NCBI GenBank assembly: GCA_944321165.1
Contig: CALUKE010000001.1
Span: 186,001-250,000, forward strand
Direction: 5' to 3'
Origin: an uncultured Odoribacter sp.
GTDB lineage: Bacteria > Bacteroidota > Bacteroidia > Bacteroidales > Marinifilaceae
Length of the DNA: 64,000 nt
Shown: one piece after another, positions 55,443-64,000 of the stretch
How the letters are laid out: every line of letters starts with the position of its first letter
Numbering within the stretch: the stretch's first letter is position 1
Position numbers and translations under genes: made by a program
Notes under the pieces: model-generated
Databases searched by the model: none
Told to the model about the DNA's origin: nothing
The model's input: only the letters and a program-made list of their open reading frames with translations

Positions 55443-56855
55443 TCAATCTATGGCAAATTTCAAAACAAACGGTTCCTCCGGACATCCTTTCGGCAAGGAA
55501 ACCATGACCTTATCTCCCTCTATCCGGTAAGTCACCCGCCGGCCGTCAGCCAGGAGAGTCATCTTTCCCTTCGGCAGATTGATATGCCATTCCAAGAGTT
55601 CCGGTAAATTTTCCCCTTCCGGTAAAACATAAATAGCATACAGCGTCTTTTCATCCTTCGCAGCTGTAAACCATATATTTCCCTCTTGATAATAAGGGGT
55701 AATGACCGTATTATAAATCGCTTCCCCATTCACACGCAACCAGTCTCCAACCCGTTTCAAACGCTCAACCACCGGCTGTTCGATCATTCCCTGAGGAGTC
55801 GGACCTATGCCCAAGAGCAAACATCCTCCTTTGGCAACGACCTCAGTCAACAGAGCAATCACTTTTCCGGCAGATTTATACGGAGCATTCGGTACCCAGC
55901 CCCAATCATTGCTCAAAGTGATACAACTTTCCCACGGAAAAGCAAGTTGTTTCTCCGGGATACCCTGCTCCGGCGTCTGGTAATTCTCATGCTTTCCCCG
56001 CATACTACGATCCACAACAATCAGACCGGGCTGCTCCCGACGAGCCATTTCAACAATTTTATCCATGTGGATATCCTGTTTGGCAGAACCGACCCATCCC
56101 CCATCAAGCCACAGAATATCGATATCTCCGTATCCCTGCATCAATTCTTCAATCTGATTGTAGGTAAACTGACAAAACTTTTCCCAGCGTTCCGGGTGTC
56201 GGGCAATCTTATAATTGACATTCCGGTCCGGAGTCGCATAATACGGCCACCAATAATAAGGGCTATGCCAATCGGGCTTAGAGAAATAAGCCCCAATCAT
56301 GAAATTCTTCTTCCGAAAAGCCTCAAATACAAAACGGGCCACATCTTTCTTCGGATGTTCCTTAAAAGCCCCGTGAGCAATCGAAAAATCAGTTTCCCGA
56401 GTATCGTACATGCAAAATCCATCGTGATGTTTCGTGGTAAAAATCACATAACGCATACCAGCCTCATTCATCACCTCGGCCCATTGATCCGGATCAAAAT
56501 CTACCGGATTGAAAACATCTTTCAATCCCCAATACCACTTTTTATATGCCTCGTAATTCCAGACCGTATCCCGCGGAATCCAATCCACATCCTCAGAACA
56601 AATGGACCATGACTCGACAATACCGGGAACAGAATACAATCCCCAATGAAACAATACTCCGAATTTCTGTTCATTCCAAAGGGCCAGTTTTTGCAAAACG
56701 AGTGAATCGGTCGGCCAGACATACCCATTTTCATCCGACTGTTTATGAACAAATCCCTGAAGCGGCACTTCCTGAGCTTGCCCGATACCGGAAAAAGTGA
56801 ATAAAAACATTCCCACCAACCATGGCAAGACATTGGAGCATTGAATGCATTTCAT
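55443..56855 (-). CDS. Secreted alpha-L-fucosidase, GH29 family
   Basis: From ATG 56855 the protein has 470 residues and a signal peptide (about 1-28, GIGQAQ). GH29 features are FGVLFHWGLYS (65-75), TTKHHDGFCMYD (140-151) and the nucleophile Asp251 in WLDGGW. It should release alpha-linked fucose from host or plant glycans in the periplasm. A C-terminal beta domain follows the barrel. The frame extends to 56972, overlapping the cupin gene; the signal peptide supports 56855. It lies 19 bases after the cupin gene. Confidence 0.92.
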   Translation of the reverse strand: MKCIQCSNVLPWLVGMFLFTFSGIGQAQEVPLQGFVHKQSDENGYVWPTDSLVLQKLALWNEQKFGVLFHWGLYSVPGIVESWSICSEDVDWIPRDTVWNYEAYKKWYWGLKDVFNPVDFDPDQWAEVMNEAGMRYVIFTTKHHDGFCMYDTRETDFSIAHGAFKEHPKKDVARFVFEAFRKKNFMIGAYFSKPDWHSPYYWWPYYATPDRNVNYKIARHPERWEKFCQFTYNQIEELMQGYGDIDILWLDGGWVGSAKQDIHMDKIVEMARREQPGLIVVDRSMRGKHENYQTPEQGIPEKQLAFPWESCITLSNDWGWVPNAPYKSAGKVIALLTEVVAKGGCLLLGIGPTPQGMIEQPVVERLKRVGDWLRVNGEAIYNTVITPYYQEGNIWFTAAKDEKTLYAIYVLPEGENLPELLEWHINLPKGKMTLLADGRRVTYRIEGDKVMVSLPKGCPEEPFVLKFAID

Positions 56856-56874
56856 AAATCTTCTTTTGATAGAC

Positions 56875-57195
56875 TTACTCAATATCAAAGACACACAACC
56901 AGATACATGCCGGATTGATACTGGTCTGTTCCACCCGGTGCTTGCAGTTTTTGGGAATATACAAATAATCACCTGCCTTCAGAGTCACTTTGTGATCTTC
57001 AAATTCCAAAACAGCCTCACCTTGAACCAATAAAATAAATTCATCATTTTCCTGGTCATACCAAAATCCTTTGGGAGAACTATGTCCGGAAGAAACGATC
57101 CGGTCAATCCGACAATTCGGAGATTTAAAAAGCAAATCAAATTGTTCCTCTTCTCCAGCCTCTGCAATATGCTCAAAAATATTTTCAACTTTCAT
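56875..57195 (-). CDS. Small cupin-domain protein
   Basis: The 106-residue protein is one cupin barrel. Motif 1 is GHSSPKGFWYDQENDEFILLVQG, in which the usual two histidines are largely absent, and motif 2 is AGDYLYIPKNCKHRV with one histidine. Metal binding is therefore doubtful. No DNA-binding domain is attached. It heads an operon with the fucosidase 19 bases downstream, so a part in sugar recognition or isomerisation is a guess. Confidence 0.82.
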   Translation of the reverse strand: MKVENIFEHIAEAGEEEQFDLLFKSPNCRIDRIVSSGHSSPKGFWYDQENDEFILLVQGEAVLEFEDHKVTLKAGDYLYIPKNCKHRVEQTSINPACIWLCVFDIE

Positions 57196-57274
57196 ACAAG
57201 ATCAATATAAAAATCAGGTTTTCAATTTCAAATTAATAGTTTTCAAGCTGTTTTTGTAACCAATTATAACAAAG

Positions 57275-57306
57275 CAAAGATAAAATTAGTTATCTTATTC
57301 GCCAAC
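57275..57306 (-). promoter_or_regulatory. Promoter of the cupin-fucosidase operon
   Basis: Minus-strand GTTG (57303-57306), a 20-base spacer and TATCTTTG (57275-57282) fit the Bacteroidetes consensus. The leader before the cupin ATG would be about 70 bases. Confidence 0.6.
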
Positions 57307-57338
57307 GTTTTCGATAAATTCTTTTTTAAAACAAATCC

Positions 57339-57368
57339 TAAATGCTCAAATTAAGCATTTACGCTTAA
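57339..57368 (+). promoter_or_regulatory. Two overlapping inverted repeats before the YeiH-like gene
   Basis: TAAATGCT (57339-57346) pairs with AGCATTTA (57354-57361). TTAAGC (57351-57356) pairs with GCTTAA (57363-57368) and shares bases with the first repeat. The pattern suggests an operator for a dimeric regulator, such as a LysR or Crp type, about 55-85 bases before the ATG. No regulator gene lies next to it. Confidence 0.4.
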
Positions 57369-57423
57369 TAAATTGTCCTCGAAAATCCTTTTCTTCGCAG
57401 CCAAATATTTAAACAAATGCATT

Positions 57424-58704
57424 ATGAAAAAATGGTTCGAACAATTTAAAACAGAAGATTGGGTAGTTGTTGCGGTCAGCGTACTCTTACTGGCTACAGC
57501 CATCCTGATTCCCAACTATTTACCCCATATTCCCCAACATTTAATGAACGAAGAGTCATGGCTCAATGCCCTATTTCTATTGGTAATTGTGGGAATTACC
57601 CTATATATCGGCTGGTTCCTACTCGGGAGGTCGCGAAAAGGGTTAATTCCCTCCCTGATCACCGTTTTTGCCATTTCGCTACTGGCACAAATCACCGCAG
57701 CCATACCACAAGTCTCATACTATGGATTTGAGTCGGTATTTTTTTCCGTTATTTTCGGTCTGATCATCCGAAATGTCTTCCGGGTTCCCGATTGGATGAA
57801 ACCAGCCATTCAAAGCGAATTCTTTATTAAAATCGGAGTTGTCTGTCTGGGTGCGACCATTCTTTTCAGTGACGTTATGAAATCCGGAGCAGTAGGTCTT
57901 GTACAAGCACTTCTGGTAGTAACCGTCGTCTGGTTTTTTGCCTACTTCATTGCCCGTCGTCTGAAAGTGGACCAGCGTTCGGCCATGATCCTGTCAAGCG
58001 GCGTATCTATCTGCGGAGTATCGGCCTGTATCACTGCAGCCCGTGTTGCAGGTGGAGACGATAAAAAACTGTCTTACATCGTTTCGTTGGTACTGATTAT
58101 CGTCGTACCGATGATTTATCTGATGCCTTGGCTGGCTCATCTTATTCTGCCACGTATATTCGACGATCCACAAGTCATTCAGGAAGTAGCCGGCGCCTGG
58201 ATAGGAGGAACCATCGACACGACCAGCGGCGTAGCAGCCTCCAGTGCCATTGTCAGTGAACTGGCCAACCAACAGGCGGTCATCATCAAAGGAGCACAAA
58301 ACGTACTGATCGGTCTTGTAGCCTTCTTCATTGCTTTATACCTGTCAACGCGAGGAGAAAAAGGAAACAATTCCCCTTCCCTGAAAATTGTATGGGAAAA
58401 ATTTCCCAAATTCATCATCGGTTTCGTACTGGCCTCTCTGGTATTCAGTCTTTACCAGGCCAATGATCTTTTTCTCACAAATGAAAAAGGGAAACTTGTA
58501 GAACCCGGTATCGCCAAAATGTTCAGTACGATCTTTTTCAGTCTGGCCTTTGTCTGTGTCGGTCTAGAAACCCGTATCAAAGAAATTATCTCCCGGGAAA
58601 ATCGCCATCTCATGTGGGCATTTTTAACGGCTCAGATTTTCAATATTCTCATTACTTTTGCTATCGCCTGTCTGTTATTCGGAATAGTCAAACCTTACTG
58701 GTAA
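57424..58704 (+). CDS. YeiH-family (UPF0324) putative anion exporter
   Basis: From ATG 57424 the protein has 426 residues and about 10-11 membrane segments. The family core motifs are SSGVSICGVSACIT and AGAWIGGTIDTTSGVAASSAI. Some members of this family are annotated as sulfate exporters; the substrate is unproven. It is longer than E. coli YeiH (349), with extra segments near the N-terminus and before the C-terminal core, as seen in other Bacteroidetes. A TTG-started frame extends to 57373 but is unlikely. Confidence 0.88.
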   Translation: MKKWFEQFKTEDWVVVAVSVLLLATAILIPNYLPHIPQHLMNEESWLNALFLLVIVGITLYIGWFLLGRSRKGLIPSLITVFAISLLAQITAAIPQVSYYGFESVFFSVIFGLIIRNVFRVPDWMKPAIQSEFFIKIGVVCLGATILFSDVMKSGAVGLVQALLVVTVVWFFAYFIARRLKVDQRSAMILSSGVSICGVSACITAARVAGGDDKKLSYIVSLVLIIVVPMIYLMPWLAHLILPRIFDDPQVIQEVAGAWIGGTIDTTSGVAASSAIVSELANQQAVIIKGAQNVLIGLVAFFIALYLSTRGEKGNNSPSLKIVWEKFPKFIIGFVLASLVFSLYQANDLFLTNEKGKLVEPGIAKMFSTIFFSLAFVCVGLETRIKEIISRENRHLMWAFLTAQIFNILITFAIACLLFGIVKPYW

Positions 58705-58710
58705 AAAATA

Positions 58711-58745
58711 GACCCAGGAATGCCGATCGAAAGGCTTCCTGGGTC
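58711..58745 (-). terminator. Bidirectional terminator between YeiH-like and aconitase-like genes
   Basis: GACCCAGGAA-T-GCC (58711-58724) pairs with GGC-TTCCTGGGTC (58733-58745) with a one-base bulge. The T-rich run is on the minus-strand side, so it serves the aconitase-like gene best. Confidence 0.85.
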
Positions 58746-58786
58746 TCATATTTCAACTGATTCATAAACCAGCTGCATTTTTAGTT

Positions 58787-60559
58787 TCATGAGGAAATCC
58801 GTTCATAAATTCCTCCATTCTCTATCATCTCTGTAAACACAGGATCCATCATCGGTAATCGGAATTCTTCCCCGTTCAGAAAAATCCGCTTGTCTTCATA
58901 ATCAATCTCGATTAAGTCCCCCGAATGATATTTCTCTATCAGATCGGGAGCAACAATGATCCATAATCCATGATTTACGGCCATTCTGAAAAAACGGCGA
59001 TCCGCTGATTTCAACAAAACGGCTTTGACTCCCGCCTCTCTCAATCCCACTACAGCATGCTGAATCAACTTACCACAACCGAAATTCTCCCCACCCAGAA
59101 TAATATCGCCAGCTTTCACTGCCCCTGCAAAGGATGCATCCAGTCCTTCCAACAAATGTGTTCTCAACGCTTTTGAATTATTCAAGGCAATGTGATAAGT
59201 CCAGGATTCAGCAAACAGTTGTTCGCAAGTAATGCTATTCAAATCGGAATAATTCCATACCCCGGACTGACAGCGATGCTCAAATTCATTCACAGTGACA
59301 CATACAGAAGGCATTTCCCAGTAAGGGTATTTTTCCCCATTCTGTTCCCCTTCCGATGTCAAAGCCCCAGTCAAGGCAGTCATAGCCACCGTTGCCGGAG
59401 ATGCGACATATTTTTCCACCCCGATGGCTGACAGTCTTCGCATTGAATTACTGTTCACCGTCGTAATAAAACGCTTGGCATCCGCCATAATCATGTGACT
59501 GCTCCCCAAACAAGGGCCGCAACTGGAACCCAAAATCGACACTCCGGCCTTAACCAGCTGATCGATAATTCCTTCCTGGATCGCCTGCAAATAAATCTCC
59601 CGGGAAGCCGGTACTACAAACAACTGAAAGCCGGCAGCCAGTCGTTTTCCGTTCAGTATGCGGGCCACCACCCTTAAATCTTCCAATCGTCCGCTGGCAC
59701 AAGCTCCGATCAAGCCCTGACGGAATTCCAAAGGACCCCATTCGCAAACAGCCTTTATCTCCTTGGTCTCTCCTACACTCATCACCAAAGGAGTCAACTG
59801 AGACAGATCGATTTCAAATTCTTTATAATATACCGCCTCACTGTCTGCCCATATCCCGGATACCGCATAATCTCCAAAATAATCGGCCAAACGGTCGTCC
59901 GGCGGAAAAACCGCACTTTTCAGTCCCATCTCGGCCGTTACATTGGCAATTGTCATCCGGTCAGCAATGGTGAGGGAATGAACTCCCTCACCATGAAATT
60001 CCAAGGATTTATAGGCGACATTTTCCTCTTTCAGCATCCCCATCAACCACAACGCCACATCTTTGGCATATACCCCTTGAGGCAAGTGATTTTTCAGCAC
60101 AATTTTAATTGTCTCCGGTACCCGGAACCACATATAACCTTCTTTCCAAAGCAAGGCAGTTTCCGTTTTATTAATACCCACAGCCAGACAATTAAAAGCA
60201 CCGGCCGTACAAGTGTGACTGTCATTTCCTGCAATCAACCATCCCGGTTTCAGCTGCTTTGCCAAAATCTCATGACAAATTCCCTTGTCGCAGTCATAAA
60301 AATGTTTTACCTGCTGCTCATCCATGAAACTATGAATCGAATTATAATCCCGGATCAATTCATCTGTTGTTCCGGTCATTTTACGATCCAGTACCACCAG
60401 GAGTCTCTCCGCATCCTGCAATACTTCTCCACCCATACGTTGAAAAATCTTGCGGATACGGGCAGAATTGTCATGACTCATCACAATATCCGGTCGACGC
60501 ACAACAATACTTCCGGCAGGTGCATTCAATACTTTTTCGACAAAGGTTCTCATTGACAT
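58787..60559 (-). CDS. Fused aconitase-superfamily hydro-lyase (LeuC-LeuD-like), substrate unknown
   Basis: From ATG 60559 the protein has 590 residues: a LeuC-like large domain (about 1-415) joined to a LeuD-like swivel domain (about 425-590). The [4Fe-4S] cysteines appear in GNDSHTCTAGAFN and SSCGPCLGSS. In the swivel domain, NFGCG is followed by KLIQHA where LeuD, aconitase and homoaconitase have SSREHA; the arginine that binds the substrate carboxylate is therefore missing. The fold should dehydrate and rehydrate a carboxylic acid, but the substrate cannot be named. It lies 22 bases after a lipoprotein gene and has no leucine genes nearby. ATG 60553 is an alternative start. Confidence 0.85.
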   Translation of the reverse strand: MSMRTFVEKVLNAPAGSIVVRRPDIVMSHDNSARIRKIFQRMGGEVLQDAERLLVVLDRKMTGTTDELIRDYNSIHSFMDEQQVKHFYDCDKGICHEILAKQLKPGWLIAGNDSHTCTAGAFNCLAVGINKTETALLWKEGYMWFRVPETIKIVLKNHLPQGVYAKDVALWLMGMLKEENVAYKSLEFHGEGVHSLTIADRMTIANVTAEMGLKSAVFPPDDRLADYFGDYAVSGIWADSEAVYYKEFEIDLSQLTPLVMSVGETKEIKAVCEWGPLEFRQGLIGACASGRLEDLRVVARILNGKRLAAGFQLFVVPASREIYLQAIQEGIIDQLVKAGVSILGSSCGPCLGSSHMIMADAKRFITTVNSNSMRRLSAIGVEKYVASPATVAMTALTGALTSEGEQNGEKYPYWEMPSVCVTVNEFEHRCQSGVWNYSDLNSITCEQLFAESWTYHIALNNSKALRTHLLEGLDASFAGAVKAGDIILGGENFGCGKLIQHAVVGLREAGVKAVLLKSADRRFFRMAVNHGLWIIVAPDLIEKYHSGDLIEIDYEDKRIFLNGEEFRLPMMDPVFTEMIENGGIYERISS

Positions 60560-60580
60560 CTTTTGGGATATAAAAATCAA

Positions 60581-62104
60581 TTAATCGATATCGAGTTCTA
60601 CTTTATAAGTTTGATTGGGTTCAAAATCAGCATTATAAATCAAAAGAAAATTCTCATCTACAGCAACTTTCCAATCCTGGTCAGCAGCCAAACGGGGATT
60701 ATTCAAGCGTTTCGGGAAAAAGTAACTGAACGGCAAATCCAAAACATGTTCTTGTTTAAATTGATTCCCTTTCATTCTTTCCAGACTGAAATTCTCCTTC
60801 GTTGTAATTGTCACGATACATTTCTTTCCCTCAACAGCCATATTCACCGTAAAATCATTTTCTTCGGGGATCTCCTGCAAGCGAACGTTCCATTTCGGAT
60901 CTCCATAATAAGCCAATACATCCCGGTCATGAACAAATCCCACCTGATCATTGGTCGGTTTTACCCCCATCACTTCCTCCAACATTCGAGGAGCTTCAAA
61001 AAATTCTCGTTCTGAATAAGGATAGGCAAAAGTAACCAGCTGAGGATTCCATTCATTCAACTGATACATCATATCCTGCTGATTCAGATAAATAGCTTCT
61101 GCCAGCGAATAACGTCCAGGTGTTGTCAACCAGTATTTTAAACCGCCCCATCCATTCCGGCCATGCCAAGTCGTCACAACATATCCGATCATTGTCGCAG
61201 CGTTTCCACTATTCATCCACGCGATTGCCATACTTTCCTTGGTATTGTTCACGTTTCCGATCAGACAGTTTCCCACGGCAAAATATACTTTCCGTTTCCC
61301 GCTTTCTTTCAAATTCTGAGGATTGTTGTAGAAATCCATATACAACTGTCCATCTTTGGCCTTAATATTTCCCAGAGAAAAAGGCATTTCCAGGTTCCGT
61401 TCCGTAGCATGTGCTGCAGTAACCACCAAATCAGGATTATAATTTGCATATAAATCGTAAAATGTCTGCATTTCGTCCTGAGGATTTACTGTATTTATTA
61501 CAATCGTATCCACTCCACCATCCTGTTTCCGTCTCAACATCTTAACCGGCCCTTCCGGTAATTGATAGGTTACCACTGTATCCTGGGCTGATTTTTTCTC
61601 TCCCCACATTCCCTTGGTATGATCATCTACCCATCCATACCGATCAAACCATTTGGCAGAATGCAATTCCCAGATAGAAGCGACCGCATCTTTAATCACC
61701 AAAGGTTCTGTCGAATTATCTACCATTTTCATGGCTCCGGCAGCATCATATCCAGTAATAATTCCCCACAGGAAATCAGCATAAACATCCTCATCCACTT
61801 TCCGGCTCAATTGATGCATATTCATTATATAATCCCGTCCTATATTCTCCGGTTTTTCGACAATAGCCACGTAACGAGGATGCAATTGCTGCAATTGAGG
61901 CAGCAACTCTTCCGGTTTTTCCTGATAAGTCAACAAGGCTGCCTGATGCTTACTCTGCAAGGCCTCAGCAACTTTCATCCATTCTGCATCTTCTGCCACA
62001 TCCTTACCGGCAATCACAACATACTCTTTTTCTTTCGGCGCACATTGCCACAACAACATCCCCAACATACAGCTGAGAACACATTTTCCAAATTTCATAT
62101 TCAT
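60581..62104 (-). CDS. Lipoprotein with caspase-fold (C25-like) features
   Basis: The 507-residue protein has a lipobox LLWQC (17-21). The middle resembles peptidase C25/gingipain-type caspase folds: DVYADFLWGIITGYDAA (106-122), a histidine in VVTAAHATERN (232) and a cysteine in VYFAVGNCLIG (280), spaced as a His-Cys dyad. The C-terminal part (about 420-507) is a beta domain. I infer a possible envelope cysteine peptidase or pseudo-peptidase; the similarity is by pattern only. It is just upstream of the aconitase-like gene on the same strand. Confidence 0.65.
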   Translation of the reverse strand: MNMKFGKCVLSCMLGMLLWQCAPKEKEYVVIAGKDVAEDAEWMKVAEALQSKHQAALLTYQEKPEELLPQLQQLHPRYVAIVEKPENIGRDYIMNMHQLSRKVDEDVYADFLWGIITGYDAAGAMKMVDNSTEPLVIKDAVASIWELHSAKWFDRYGWVDDHTKGMWGEKKSAQDTVVTYQLPEGPVKMLRRKQDGGVDTIVINTVNPQDEMQTFYDLYANYNPDLVVTAAHATERNLEMPFSLGNIKAKDGQLYMDFYNNPQNLKESGKRKVYFAVGNCLIGNVNNTKESMAIAWMNSGNAATMIGYVVTTWHGRNGWGGLKYWLTTPGRYSLAEAIYLNQQDMMYQLNEWNPQLVTFAYPYSEREFFEAPRMLEEVMGVKPTNDQVGFVHDRDVLAYYGDPKWNVRLQEIPEENDFTVNMAVEGKKCIVTITTKENFSLERMKGNQFKQEHVLDLPFSYFFPKRLNNPRLAADQDWKVAVDENFLLIYNADFEPNQTYKVELDID

Positions 62105-62140
62105 TCCTATTTTTCTATTAATAAAACTTAGTCACTACTT

Positions 62141-64000
<1,860 letters not shown>

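Noticed and set aside
55686..56612. Plus-strand frame of 308 codons
   Set aside because: It is the antisense of the GH29 gene, whose catalytic residues are complete.

Overview
The window is a gene-dense chromosomal segment of a Bacteroidota bacterium, most likely order Bacteroidales. The evidence is family-level: a long NusB with an N-terminal extension, an ECF sigma/FecR-type anti-sigma pair, DUF3857, DUF5106-like and DUF6565-like proteins, a Mrp ATPase without the C-terminal CxxC, and, before many genes, the -7 element TAnnTTTG typical of Bacteroidetes sigma-70 promoters. A membrane pyrophosphatase, GH51 and GH29 glycosidases and the moderate GC content would suit a gut anaerobe of the Odoribacter/Butyricimonas kind, but that assignment is inference. 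I see no rRNA, tRNA, CRISPR array, insertion sequence or prophage.

Layout. 1-3.6 kb (+): the 3' end of formate-tetrahydrofolate ligase, a membrane metallophosphoesterase and a SpoIIE/RsbU-type phosphatase. 3.6-10.2 kb (-): recN, fabI, a DEDDh exonuclease, dnaB and an LTA-synthase-type enzyme. 10.4-14.0 kb (+): nusB and a secreted GH51 arabinofuranosidase. 14.0-21.7 kb (-): gyrB and a LOG-family protein; bacterioferritin and membrane pyrophosphatase; rimO and a META-domain lipoprotein. 21.9-27.8 kb (+): an orphan ECF sigma/anti-sigma pair, a YgiQ-type radical SAM protein, a TPR lipoprotein and a thioredoxin-fold protein. 27.8-30.9 kb is a small accessory patch: a RyR-domain protein, a ModF-like tandem ATPase, a Fic toxin and a convergent 55-residue antitoxin gene that is easy to miss. 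30.9-36.6 kb (-): ald, tsaE, mrp, a YgjP-like peptidase, a small unknown protein, aroC and slyD. 36.7-46.7 kb (+): the complete de novo NAD set nadB-nadC-nadA with a small lipoprotein, pheT, and two DUF3857 transglutaminase-like proteins. 46.9-52.6 kb: a patatin (+) meeting a MATE exporter (-) tail to tail, then an inositol-phosphatase-like enzyme, a PHP phosphatase and argS (-). 52.7-54.2 kb (+): an MscS channel and an HdeD-like protein. 54.2-57.2 kb (-): ispE and a cupin/GH29 fucosidase pair. 57.4-58.7 kb (+): a YeiH-like transporter. 58.8-64 kb (-): a fused aconitase-type hydro-lyase with an altered substrate loop, a caspase-fold-like lipoprotein, a YbiT-type ABC-F ATPase and the 3' end of rfbB.

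Most of the content is housekeeping. The parts most worth a second look are the Fic/antitoxin locus with short-leader promoters and an operator-like palindrome (30.2-30.9 kb), the fused aconitase-like enzyme in which the usual SSREH loop is replaced (58.8-60.6 kb), the active plus catalytically dead transglutaminase pair (43.0-46.7 kb), and the sigma/anti-sigma pair that lacks its usual SusC/SusD partners (21.9-23.7 kb).
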